Shown here piece by piece: positions 25,492-35,800 of a stretch of DNA of 64,000 nucleotides (its first letter is position 1; the number at the start of each line of letters is the position of its first letter). Where the stretch lies: the NCBI GenBank assembly GCA_900074725.1, contig LT598461.1, positions 124,001 through 188,000 on the forward strand, given 5' to 3'. Made by a program: the position numbers and the translations under genes. This DNA comes from Lachancea dasiensis. Lineage: Eukaryota > Ascomycota > Saccharomycetes > Saccharomycetales > Saccharomycetaceae. The notes beneath the pieces are model-generated. The model ran no database searches. It saw only the letters and a list, made by a program, of their open reading frames with translations, and had not been told where the DNA came from.

Positions 25492-28443
25492 ATGAAGTTG
25501 GGACAGCTTTCGCCTACGAAGAATCTCCTTGCACCGCCCAAGACGTTTCAGAAGTCTGAAGACAACAATGGCCCACGCTCGAGATCTTCGAGTTTTTCGC
25601 GCATCTTTTCGTCCAGCGATAGCTCTCCTCGTGCAAGGTCTGTGCCGCCCCCCGAAGAGATTTCTACTTCAGCGATTCCTCCAGAGCTCGCACCTATCGT
25701 AACACTTTTGTCAGCACAGGCGCACAGGCGCTATCATGAGGGTATATTTCTCATACTAAAGGATCTCAACAGTGATGGGTCGCCTGCGGCGCGTACTTGG
25801 AAAGAGGTGTACGGTGTTCTAATCGGGACGCAGCTTGCTTTATGGGATGCTCGAGTTTTAGCCGAAAATGGCGATAGACCGGAAGAGCTTATGCGGGCAA
25901 CGTCAAAACCCACTTATATCAATTTCACAGATGCCTCATTCAGACCTCTGGATCCCAAGGAGGCTGTTATCGCGGACGGCAAGAAGCAGCTTAAGAATAC
26001 CATTGTAGTATCAACCACTTTGAAGAATAGATATTTTCTGCAATTCAGCGACAAAGAAGCATTTGCACAATGGCATGCATCCTTCAGATTGAGTGCGTTT
26101 GAATTCACTAGCTTACAAGAGGCCTACACAGGAGCTTTCTTGTCCTCCAAAGGTGCCAAACTTGGAGATATTCGAGTGATCCTTGCGGACACAAAATTTG
26201 ACTACGAGGACTGGGTCAGTGTCAGGTTTGGTGCCGGAATGCCCTGGAAACGGTGCTATGCTGTTATTTCGCAGCCACTAAAAAAGAGCAAGAGCAAGCG
26301 TATCTGTGGTGAAATCAATTTTTTTGAAAACGATAAAAAGACCAAGAAAGTTCAAGCTATGACCACAGTCAAAGATGCATCTGCTATATATGCTTTGTAT
26401 CCATCTTCTCCTGTGCTCATTGATACTTCCACCATGATCAAACTAGAAGGACATGTTGCTTTTGGCAAGAAAGATACGCCAACTCCAACAGATATTTTCA
26501 TTATGCCGGAAAAGCATCACGCTGTGCCTGGTTATGATACTATTATTCGTTTCTTGATACCGGCAATGAATGCTTTCCAACTATACGGGAGGCCCAAGCG
26601 CCTCATTGCTGACAGGCATGATCTCAACTCTCTTCTGTTTGGTCTCCCAACGTTACCACGAGTTCACTTTCTTCAAAAGGAGGACATTCTGTCCTTTGCT
26701 GGCTCACAATCAAACATGACGTGGTCTGTTCTGGAATGGAGAAGTGCTATAAAAAATGTTCTACTGAAAAAAATTGGGCAGGGCTATACAGGCTGTGGCT
26801 CTAGCGAAGGGTTAAATGGTGCGTTAGCGTCCCCTGCTATCGGATCGAATGAATTATTTGATAGCTCGCCAATACAAACGTCGCCATTATTAGCGTCTGT
26901 GTCGAGATTTCCATCGGAAAACAATGCTTCCAAGGCAAGCTTGAGAAATGCCTCTTCATCAAATAATCCACGCGCCTATCATCAAGCGCAAGACAATTTT
27001 AGCATGAAATCGGATTACGAGTACCAGTCAGGGGCTCGGGACGAACCGCAGCCAAGTGGTTTGTCCATAAGTCAAAAGTCGACGGGTGTGAGGGCCACGC
27101 CCACAATCGATATTCAGCATTCCAACTTTGATGGTGTCGAAAATGCTGCTAATGAATATGCGGTGGGGGACGTATCACGCTCAAGGAAGTCCGAACTGTC
27201 GAACATTTATGATAAATATTCCCAGGTACCTTTTGGGACTTCAGCGGAAGTAGCCCCGCCCACAATGTTCGACGACGAGGATCGCAACTCCGTTGGTGCC
27301 TATGATGACTATATGGGCTCCCCAAAGGTCAAAAATCTAGACATTTCAAACTTGCGGGATTCTAATAGTACGGATCAAACTGAGATTTCCCACGCTTTGA
27401 ATGGCCAAGCTACTGCCGGTAGGAGAAGCAATCGTAGTAGCTATAATTCGGAGAGCCGAAACTCCTATACACCAGAACCTGCGAACAATGATGTTTTGCA
27501 AGATTTCTACAGCTTATCACAACAAATCTCCAAAGTAGGATTAGAAAACAGGCAATCAGATGAGGTAAAAACGTTGACCAAAGCCCGTGGGGACGATTTC
27601 AACTTTGAGGTAACAGGAACTGGTTCCAGCTCCCTAGATAACGTATTCGATCCCGACTATTTGGAACAAAATCAAATGTTGGATGACGAGAGTCATTACA
27701 CTGCGAATGAAAGTAAATTTCACTACAGCAGTGAAAATCTGAGCCAGAGATCTATTAGCGGTTCAGATACAGTGCCTTTCTCCTCTCAGCAACCTACTGG
27801 ATATGGACAGCCACAGATTATGCCCAAGCAAAGAAAAGCGCAGCAGATTGTGACACCCAACGCCCAAACATTTTCTCAGAGCCAACTGAGCCTTCCTGGA
27901 GGCCCAACCTCGAATTCTGCCGAGAATGCGATGAGGTTGAAGCACTCGCCTGTATATTCTGACCTTAATGCGGTTGGGACGGGAGATGCCCACAGTTCTC
28001 CATTACATAGCAAAAACCAGCCAGCTGGTGCTTATGGTGGCCCCTTCCGTGCGGCAGCCCCTCGGGGGCAACATATAGGAATGCAACACAAGCCTTTGGG
28101 CCACCAGATGCCCGCGGCCCCGCAAATGGGCCCCGGTCCTAGAGCTTATTCCCCAGCTCAACCATCTGGAATGCCCAATCCTTACCATCGGCCAGTGCCA
28201 CTTGGGACCGGACCGCCTCCAGCAGTGTCGTATCCTATCAATCGGAGAGCGAGTCCAGGCTACAGGTCTGCGCCTCAGAAGCCACTACACATTCCTGCTC
28301 CCAATTATCAACCAGCTCCGGGGCAATCGAAATCTCAAGCACAGAAACCTCGCTCTCCCATGACAGGAGGCTTTTCTCAGTTCATGCCAGCAACTGCAAA
28401 CAATCCCAATCCATACAGCGCTAACCCGTATCAGCAGCAGTGA
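25492..28443 (+). CDS. CAF120: PH-domain protein Caf120/Skg3 (CCR4-NOT associated / bud-neck protein)
   Basis: A 983-residue protein. The N-terminus is basic and serine-rich (RSRSSSFSRIFSSSDSSPRARS). A PH-like domain with the WKEVYGVLIGTQLALWDAR strand pattern spans about 75-210, and a second conserved region (WKRCYAVISQPL to FLQKEDILSFAG) spans about 245-420. The second half is disordered, rich in S, N, P and Q, ending in proline-rich repeats and YQQQ. In S. cerevisiae the duplicates Caf120 (YNL278W, CCR4-NOT associated) and Skg3 (YLR187W, bud and neck) share this design. Neighbours match both, so this is the unduplicated ancestor-type gene. The first ATG is 25492. Confidence 0.9.
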   Translation: MKLGQLSPTKNLLAPPKTFQKSEDNNGPRSRSSSFSRIFSSSDSSPRARSVPPPEEISTSAIPPELAPIVTLLSAQAHRRYHEGIFLILKDLNSDGSPAARTWKEVYGVLIGTQLALWDARVLAENGDRPEELMRATSKPTYINFTDASFRPLDPKEAVIADGKKQLKNTIVVSTTLKNRYFLQFSDKEAFAQWHASFRLSAFEFTSLQEAYTGAFLSSKGAKLGDIRVILADTKFDYEDWVSVRFGAGMPWKRCYAVISQPLKKSKSKRICGEINFFENDKKTKKVQAMTTVKDASAIYALYPSSPVLIDTSTMIKLEGHVAFGKKDTPTPTDIFIMPEKHHAVPGYDTIIRFLIPAMNAFQLYGRPKRLIADRHDLNSLLFGLPTLPRVHFLQKEDILSFAGSQSNMTWSVLEWRSAIKNVLLKKIGQGYTGCGSSEGLNGALASPAIGSNELFDSSPIQTSPLLASVSRFPSENNASKASLRNASSSNNPRAYHQAQDNFSMKSDYEYQSGARDEPQPSGLSISQKSTGVRATPTIDIQHSNFDGVENAANEYAVGDVSRSRKSELSNIYDKYSQVPFGTSAEVAPPTMFDDEDRNSVGAYDDYMGSPKVKNLDISNLRDSNSTDQTEISHALNGQATAGRRSNRSSYNSESRNSYTPEPANNDVLQDFYSLSQQISKVGLENRQSDEVKTLTKARGDDFNFEVTGTGSSSLDNVFDPDYLEQNQMLDDESHYTANESKFHYSSENLSQRSISGSDTVPFSSQQPTGYGQPQIMPKQRKAQQIVTPNAQTFSQSQLSLPGGPTSNSAENAMRLKHSPVYSDLNAVGTGDAHSSPLHSKNQPAGAYGGPFRAAAPRGQHIGMQHKPLGHQMPAAPQMGPGPRAYSPAQPSGMPNPYHRPVPLGTGPPPAVSYPINRRASPGYRSAPQKPLHIPAPNYQPAPGQSKSQAQKPRSPMTGGFSQFMPATANNPNPYSANPYQQQ

Positions 28444-28787
28444 TATCCACAATATTCTTTGAAATTCCGACTTTTTTTACACCTTCGTTCACTCTTATAA
28501 GTCTACAAATCGCTTCCCTAAGCGCAATGACAAATTCCTCGGGTATGTTATCGTCAAATTACTTGAGTAACTATGTAACAATACTGATAAGCTCTCAGAA
28601 GCTCTCATCCTTCTTTAGTTTGTATACCATGACTGAACTTAGCTTTGCCCGACGTCGCTGAGAGTACTTAAGTACTCGAACAACGATATTTTCGTTGGCC
28701 CAAGTTGAACTTCTCATCGCTCAACACACTGTCGAACTGAAGAGATCACAGCAAGAAACGGCTTTATTATATGCAAAAGACCTTTCG
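28444..28787. other. Intergenic upstream of MDL1, with a 16-bp palindrome
   Basis: These 344 bases hold a perfect palindrome at 28662-28677 and a doubled AAGCTCTCA-like motif near 28590-28608. No gene is seen. The MDL1 frame is open from 28695 without ATG before 28788. Confidence 0.45.
28662..28677. repeat. Perfect 16-bp palindrome
   Basis: GAGTACTTAAGTACTC is fully self-complementary with no spacer, 110 bases before the MDL1 ATG. It could bind a symmetric dimer or be chance; I know no yeast factor with exactly this site. Confidence 0.7.
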
Positions 28788-30914
28788 ATGCGCCAATGGA
28801 CTTTAGGAATTCACAGTATTATCAATGGCATGCAAACAGGAATATCAAGGCCACCATCTCGCCGTTCAGCGGTAAGTTTATTCACTCGAATGACCCAGTT
28901 TTCCAATATCCACCCCAGATCCGAACCGATTGGTAAAATGAGGTTTGCCGGACAACTGAGATGGCAGCACAGTGGAGTGCCAAAAACTGGCGTACATTTA
29001 ACTCGCGGAGAGCAAAATTCCTCCGGTTGGAAAGACATTAAACGATTATTTCAATTGGCGAGACCAGAATCAAGTGCTATGTTCTTCGCATTGTCGCTAA
29101 TCATCGTTTCCAGTTCTGTGAGCATGTTAGTACCTAGTGTTATAGGGAAACTGATGGATATTGCAAAAGAGGAATCGTCTGATGAGGACAGTCATTCTTC
29201 GACTCAAACCAGCTTTCTGGATAAACGTATTTTTGGGCTCACCATGCCACAATTTTACGGTTCATTGCTTGCAGTTTTTGTTGTTGGGGCTGCAGCGAAC
29301 ATGGGTCGGATCATCATCTTGAAGGTGACAGGCGAGAAGCTAGTGGCACGTTTGAGAACACGCACTTTGAAGGCATCGCTACAACAAGATGCCACGTTTC
29401 TCGACAACAATAGAGTGGGAGACTTGATTTCGAGGCTTTCTTCAGACGCTAGTATAGTCTCCAAATCCTTAACGCAGAATATGTCAGATGGCACGCGTTC
29501 TTTGATACAAGGCTTTGTTGGATTTGGGATGATGAGTTATATTTCCTGGAAAATGACCTGTGTTATGATGCTTCTGGCTCCTCCCTTAGCGGCCATGGCT
29601 CTGATTTACGGTAGAAGGATACGAAGTCTTTCACGCACACTGCAGGCATCGGTGGGTGGGTTGACTAAAGCCGCTGAGGAACAACTTTCTGCAACGCGTA
29701 CTATACAGGCCTATGGGGGTGAAAAGCAAGCCATACGTTCTTATGCTAAAGAGGTTCGTCAAGTGTATGATGTAGGTCTCAAGGAAGCCATCACTTCTGG
29801 TGGCTTTTTTGGCCTGACGGGCTTGGTAGGAAACGTGGCGGTACTGGCGCTGTTGATGACAGGCACTTCCATGATTCGAAGCGGCTCCATCACTGTGGGT
29901 GATTTATCGAGTTTCATGATTTATGCGGTTTACACAGGTGGATCGTTGTTCGGAATGTCGTCTTTTTACTCCGAGCTGATGAAAGGTGCAGGCGCAGCGG
30001 CCAGGGTGTTTGAACTGAATGACCGTAAGCCTTCAATCCATCCTACTCGCGGCATAAGTCCAGGTAGTTTGGCTGGTAAGTCGATAGAATTTCAAAATGT
30101 TAAATTTGCCTACCCAACCCGTCATCAGCACACCATCTTTGAGAACCTGACCCTGAACATTGAACCGGGCGAGCACGTCTGTGTTGTTGGGCCATCTGGT
30201 GGTGGGAAATCCACAGTGGCGTCGTTGCTTTTGCGATTCTATGATGTTGACAGTGGTACTGTGAAGATCGGGGGACAGGACATCAAAGACTTTAATTTAC
30301 GCAAGTACAGACGCATGCTAGGCATAGTGCAACAGGAACCCTTGCTCTTCAACGGCACAATTTTGGACAACATTGTCTATACAGTGCCTCAAGATATTGT
30401 ACGGAATGAAGATCTTGTGGCGCGAGCTATTGGCAAGGCCAATTGTTCCGCCTTTTTGACGAACTTCCCAGATGGACTGCAGACCTTAGTGGGACCCAGA
30501 GGTACCCAACTGTCTGGTGGTCAGAAGCAAAGAATTGCGCTTGCGCGAGCCTTCTTGTTAGATCCCGACGTGTTGATTCTGGATGAGGCCACCAGTGCTT
30601 TGGACTCACGAAGCGAGGAAATCGTGGCGCGAACTTTGTACGCGCGCGGCGCCAGCGGTAAGACCACTATCTCAATTGCCCATCGTGTGAGCACTATTCA
30701 ACACAGTTCTAGAGTCATTGTTCTCGATAGAAGTGGTTGTGTGGCAGAGACCGGCTCGTTCGACGACCTCGTAGCCAACCCGACCTCTGAACTGAACAAA
30801 CTTCTACGCAAAGAAGAAGACGATGTATTAGGTGATCATCATAGTGGAGAGGTGCCAGCGGACGTAACAAAGGAGGCACCAACCCCACAGCCGGTCGCAT
30901 CAAGAGAGGCCTAG
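28788..30914 (+). CDS. MDL1: Mitochondrial inner-membrane ABC half-transporter Mdl1
   Basis: A 708-residue half-transporter that in S. cerevisiae exports peptides produced by the m-AAA protease. The N-terminus is basic and free of acidic residues over the first 40 or so (MRQWTLGIHS, then RPPSRRSAVSLFTRM), as expected of a mitochondrial presequence. A six-helix membrane domain spans about 85-390. The ATPase domain shows Walker A GPSGGGKST (about 467-475), signature LSGGQKQ (about 576) and Walker B VLILDEATSALD (about 598). LVARLRTRTLKASLQQDATFLD and RVGDLISRLSSDAS match Mdl1 strongly. ATG 28788 is the first standard start. It lies next to CAF120/SKG3 and ATG26 as YLR188W does. Confidence 0.95.
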   Translation: MRQWTLGIHSIINGMQTGISRPPSRRSAVSLFTRMTQFSNIHPRSEPIGKMRFAGQLRWQHSGVPKTGVHLTRGEQNSSGWKDIKRLFQLARPESSAMFFALSLIIVSSSVSMLVPSVIGKLMDIAKEESSDEDSHSSTQTSFLDKRIFGLTMPQFYGSLLAVFVVGAAANMGRIIILKVTGEKLVARLRTRTLKASLQQDATFLDNNRVGDLISRLSSDASIVSKSLTQNMSDGTRSLIQGFVGFGMMSYISWKMTCVMMLLAPPLAAMALIYGRRIRSLSRTLQASVGGLTKAAEEQLSATRTIQAYGGEKQAIRSYAKEVRQVYDVGLKEAITSGGFFGLTGLVGNVAVLALLMTGTSMIRSGSITVGDLSSFMIYAVYTGGSLFGMSSFYSELMKGAGAAARVFELNDRKPSIHPTRGISPGSLAGKSIEFQNVKFAYPTRHQHTIFENLTLNIEPGEHVCVVGPSGGGKSTVASLLLRFYDVDSGTVKIGGQDIKDFNLRKYRRMLGIVQQEPLLFNGTILDNIVYTVPQDIVRNEDLVARAIGKANCSAFLTNFPDGLQTLVGPRGTQLSGGQKQRIALARAFLLDPDVLILDEATSALDSRSEEIVARTLYARGASGKTTISIAHRVSTIQHSSRVIVLDRSGCVAETGSFDDLVANPTSELNKLLRKEEDDVLGDHHSGEVPADVTKEAPTPQPVASREA

Positions 30915-30975
30915 AAACCTAGATGGCATCGGTCTTCCATATCACTTTTCTAAAGTGTGACACGACATATGGTTG

Positions 30976-31029
30976 CACGTGATATATCTCTTTTCAAGAA
31001 CCTCATGATCAACGGTATGACAGCCACAG
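30976..31029 (+). promoter_or_regulatory. Cbf1 and Met31/32-type sites of the MET2 promoter
   Basis: GCACGTGA at 30975-30982 contains the CACGTG core. GCCACAG at 31023-31029 is the reverse of the Met31/Met32 core CTGTGGC. They lie about 305-360 bases before the MET2 ATG. This pair is the known Met4 recruitment layout of sulfur genes in S. cerevisiae. The surrounding 30915-31334 gap holds no gene; a T run occurs near 31219-31227. Confidence 0.75.
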
Positions 31030-31334
31030 TTGTGGGCCAAAGGTCTTATAGCGAAATACCGAAGATACGTGTGAAATACCGCCTATTCATATAAAGAGTG
31101 AACGAGTATTGGCGCACAATTGGACCTTCTGGACCTGATTCACAAAGCACCTTTCGAATTGCCAAGAGGGACAAATTCGATTCAATCCATTCAACACTTG
31201 CGGAGGCATCTACACCCTTTTTTTTTAGTCTCTGGTTTCTAAGTGTAACAAAAGATTACGCCAGCTCTGAAAGATACGATTTGTAAGAAGTTGACCGTGA
31301 GCGAAAGAACCAATCCAATCACAGAGTAAAGAAT

Positions 31335-32789
31335 ATGGTATCTAGTCCTTCCAGAAAGTCCACACTGAAGAGCGTCGATCCTGAGTCGCTAGGAACGACA
31401 AACCCATATGTCAAGTTAGTCAAGAGTCAGGAGATTGTAGAGGTCCCAGAACTAGAATTAGACTCTGGGGCGGTAATACGCAATTTTCCAATTGCATACC
31501 AAACTTGGGGTGAGCTCAACGAACGGGGCGATAACGTGCTTATCGTATGTCATGCTCTAACAGGATCTTCAGACGTTGCAGATTGGTGGGGTCCTCTGTT
31601 GGGTCCTGATCTTGCGTTTGATACCTCTAGATATCTTGTGGTTTGCTTGAACTCGATGGGCTCTCCATATGGCTCTTTTTCCCCCCTGAATGTGGATCCG
31701 GATACTGGAAACGTTTACGGGCCGGAGTTTCCACTCTGTACGGTTAGGGACGACGTTAGAGCGCATAAAATTGTTCTTGACTCCTTAGGTATCAATTCTG
31801 TCGCTTGTGTTGTTGGCGGATCCATGGGTGGGATGCTAGCGTTAGAGTGGGCTGCCATTTTTGGACCTGAGTATGTGAAGAATATGGTCGCGCTAGCCAC
31901 AAGTGCAAGGCATTCGGCGTGGTGCATTTCGTGGTCTGAGGCACAAAGGCAGTCCATCTACTCCGACCCTAATTATCTAGATGGCTTCTACGCCCAGGAT
32001 AAGCAGCCTGTTGTGGGTTTGGCTGCCGCACGGATGTCGGCTCTTTTGACTTACCGGTCGAGAAATAGTTTTGAGAACAAATTCTCTAGGCGCTCACCTT
32101 CAGTACTCCACCAGCACAAATCCAGACAGCAAATACTAAAGAACAAGCCTTCTACTTTGCACGAGCACAACCTAGCAATCCACAACGACGGACATCGTCA
32201 CTCTAACAAGGATGAAAGGCGAGCCAGTGTTTCAAGCGACTCCTCAAGTGCGTCACTGAAGTCCGTCTCCTCCTCGACTTCCGTTGCCTCGGTCAGCTCA
32301 AAAACTGGAAAGAACATAAAGCCTGCTCAGACCTACTTTTCCGCACAGAGTTATTTACGTTATCAAGGTCAAAAATTTGTGGACAGATTTGATGCTAACT
32401 GCTATATTTCGATTACCAGAAAGCTTGACACGCACGATTTGGCCCGTGACCGTGCTGACCACGAGGATAACCTCGATCAAGTACTGAACTCACTCCAACA
32501 ACCTACGCTTGTTATTGGTATCAAATCAGACGGTCTCTTTACCTATTCTGAACAGGAATACTTGGCTGCCCATATACCAAACTCGGAACTGAAGAAGATT
32601 GAGTCTTCAGAGGGACACGACGCTTTTTTACTGGAGTTCAAGCTGATTAATGATTACATCACCGCGTTTTTGAGACAAAACGCTCCTGAATTGAGCAATG
32701 CTCCGCCACGCCTTTGGCAAGATGAAACTGATCGCGAGATTGTAAAGAACTCTTTGTTCGGGGAAGCTGAAGAAGTCACGAACTGGTGA
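31335..32789 (+). CDS. MET2: Homoserine O-acetyltransferase
   Basis: This 484-residue alpha/beta-hydrolase transfers an acetyl group from acetyl-CoA to homoserine, making the carbon acceptor for sulfide in methionine and cysteine synthesis. The nucleophile is S163 in VVGGSMGGM. D399 in IKSDGLFTYSEQ and H428 in SEGHDAFLLE complete the triad. VCHALTGSSDVADWWG and NSMGSPYGSFSPL are family signatures. A serine-rich low-complexity insert (about 245-335) separates core and cap, as in yeast Met2 (486 residues). Synteny with CAF120 and BOR1 agrees with YNL277W. The promoter carries Cbf1 and Met31/32-type sites. Confidence 0.97.
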   Translation: MVSSPSRKSTLKSVDPESLGTTNPYVKLVKSQEIVEVPELELDSGAVIRNFPIAYQTWGELNERGDNVLIVCHALTGSSDVADWWGPLLGPDLAFDTSRYLVVCLNSMGSPYGSFSPLNVDPDTGNVYGPEFPLCTVRDDVRAHKIVLDSLGINSVACVVGGSMGGMLALEWAAIFGPEYVKNMVALATSARHSAWCISWSEAQRQSIYSDPNYLDGFYAQDKQPVVGLAAARMSALLTYRSRNSFENKFSRRSPSVLHQHKSRQQILKNKPSTLHEHNLAIHNDGHRHSNKDERRASVSSDSSSASLKSVSSSTSVASVSSKTGKNIKPAQTYFSAQSYLRYQGQKFVDRFDANCYISITRKLDTHDLARDRADHEDNLDQVLNSLQQPTLVIGIKSDGLFTYSEQEYLAAHIPNSELKKIESSEGHDAFLLEFKLINDYITAFLRQNAPELSNAPPRLWQDETDREIVKNSLFGEAEEVTNW

Positions 32790-32883
32790 GGATTACATAT
32801 TATTAGTTTAAAAGAATGATACACGGACTGGAATTTCGGAATTAAAAATGGACATATCATCATAAGTAAAGAGTAGTTCGATG

Positions 32884-35800
32884 CTACACCAATAGCCAAC
32901 TATTTTCTTCTGGGGATGATCCAACCTTTGTAGTCTTTTTCATGTCCTTATTTTTCTCTAATACAAGGCTTCGCGCATACTCAAGTTCGGAGTATATACA
33001 ATTGATCGCCGAGCCAACGCCATTCTCTCTGAAAATATCGTGCTTTATTTGCTGGGCCTTATGGACAATTCGAGAATTAGAAGTAACTTCTTTCAGCGCT
33101 CGCGAAAGAGTCTTACTGTTCAGTTTTTTGAGACTGATACCAGCACCAATATCTTCCACGCGACTAGCATAAAAGAATTGGTCACCAAAAAAAGGTTTGA
33201 CTACGGTTGGAAGTCCCGCTTTCAAGGCAGCTCCCGTGGTTCCGGAACCACCATGATGAACGGCCGCGTCAACCAATGGAAACAACCAATCATGGGGAAC
33301 GGAGCCGCAACTATAAATGCAACTGGGGAGAGCCTCTGTGTCACTTTTGTCATCGCCGCCTAGTCGATCCGACCATCCCTTGTTTAAGATGCAAAAAACG
33401 TCCGCCTCAAGTATGGCGTCCACGATAGCTTTGGTCATCTTCTTGGGGTCACTTATGACAATGGACCCAAATCCAATATAAACCAGTTTTTTACCAGATG
33501 ATCTCGCTTTGGCAATGAAATCCACTAAAGCTTTTGGAGGAACATAATCTTCTTCTCCCTCTAGGAACCAATAGCCGGTAACCTTTACCCATTCACTGAA
33601 ATCTACAGAAGGGGGGAATATTGTAGGAGAGACACAATAAAGAAAAGGAACTTTATTTTGCTGCATCAACATTAAGTTTGTTTTTCCGAGCCCTAAAGTC
33701 TCAGTTCGCCATTTGTTAACTTGTCCACCAATACCTTTCCAAAAAATGTTTTCGAAGAGAACGTGTGTAAAAAAGTTATAGTTGCCACCTCGCTTTTGAT
33801 CAGGAACGATGAATGCATGTGGGTACGCCCTCGTGCGCGTCCAAGGCATGGTGAAAGCCCTAAAATACGGAATTCTCAGTGCCTCGGCAATATGGATACC
33901 CGCCATAGCCGAGGGGGATTCAATGAGGATATCTAAGTTCTGACAAGCAAGCCAAGCCGTTTCCAAAAGTTTCGTAATCCACCCTCTAAAGTGCGAAGAA
34001 GCTTCCCTTAGAAGACCCACGTTCATAGAACCATGCTGAACCATGAGAGACATCAGCTCAGCAGGGTTCCCAGCGATTTCTCTAAAATCTATGCCATACG
34101 ACGTGACCCAATCTTGAAATTCACCGTGCGATATTATGGTAACACGATGGCCTTCTGCCAGTAACCCTTTACCTAATGCAATATAAGGCTGAACATCCCC
34201 GCGGGAGCCTATCGTCAATAGGCCAAAGCGGTAGGATTTTTTTGGCGTTAAGGTAGTCTTATTAAATGGACTTTCCTCTATCATTACTGGAACGTCAAAG
34301 CCTTCGGCACTTATCTTATCTTCAAACAATCTTAACTTGGCCGCCTCTGAGACTTGCTGCTCTGCCGATAGGGTAGTGGCAGTAAAATTATTAGTTAACT
34401 TGCCCACATCACCCAAACCACCTGTTTGGGCCTTGGTTGAATCTAGCTGCTTGAGTATGAGACACTCCGCATCATCCCGGGAGCTTTGTAGACTGAATTC
34501 GAAAAACAGTTCCTCATGGCCATGAATTACCACGACAAGTCCGAAGTACCCAAACCTAAAGCCGCGCTCTTTGTAGCAATTTTCGACGTCAGAGACTGGC
34601 AAAATCATTTTCGTTTTCGTGCCGGGAAGAAGCGATCTGAAGCAAAGTACTGAAGAGCCTAAATACAGCTTGCCATACACCGGAATATTTTTATTCAAGT
34701 GCGCATAATATGCGGCCGTGAGAGCTTCATCCTGTCGCAATGAAAAATGTGATCTAAACCTTTGGCTCGCTAAAATCTGCTCTTTGCTGTTTGCCAAGTA
34801 CTGGTCATCATCTGGAAACATTTCTTCGTCATTGTACCTGTAATGCATTGGATGTGCGCCCCACATACTTCCCATATTTTTTATTGGCCTGGGAGTCCAA
34901 CTTGCCAAACTCATGATTCTTCCTTTGTTGTCCTCAACAGTTCCAAAGTAGCTGTCGCTCTCTGAAAGACCATCATCGGGAGCCTCGATGTGTTCTGGAC
35001 TTGACAGATCGCTGTTCTTATTTGTTGAACCTTGACCACTTGGCGCGTTGACCTCTTCATCTTTCGAGAAGTGCGACTCTTTGGTACGTTGGGGGAGTCT
35101 AGAATTAAAAGGTATACTCATCGAGAAGGAAGGTCTATGAACTCGAGTAACAGGTGACAGTACTCTTTTGATGATCTTCCCAGAGCCCAAACCTGTCTTG
35201 TTTTGCCTTATTTCTCTTCCCAAACTAAGGTCGGTGTTTAGAGATATATCATTCGAAAGTAAGGTGCGCTCTGCTTCCAACTTCTTGGGATGAGACTGTC
35301 CTACATCCAAGAGCAGCCTGTTTATCATTTCTTTCAAATTTGCGTCTTTTTTGCTCAAAAACATGAAGAAATAGTCATCAACAGCAAACGACTGCGGAGT
35401 TTCTAAAACTCTTATTCTCATAGTAACAGATTGTGCGACAACCGTTTGTTCATCGATATCAATAATGTTGGACAATGGAATCTTGACGGAAATGGAGTCA
35501 TTATCAGAGTTCTGTGTGGCGAATAGTTGCTTTTTAAGGGCACTACACCATGACCGTGAAGCGTAACCAGAATCAGCTCGAAACTTGTAAACTTTGGCCT
35601 CAGTATGAATTTTGAAATGGCCTGTAGCTTCTTCGTCATGCTTGGCAAGCTCTATTCTATTAGCATATCTCAGGTCTATTGTTAAAAGCGGAAAGTAAAG
35701 ATCCCTGGGAGAATTGTAAAGTGACAGAGTATGGTCTTTGAGCACAGACCAGTAGCGTGTCCACCTACCGCTCAGGCCAACACCAGATATGATGGACAAA

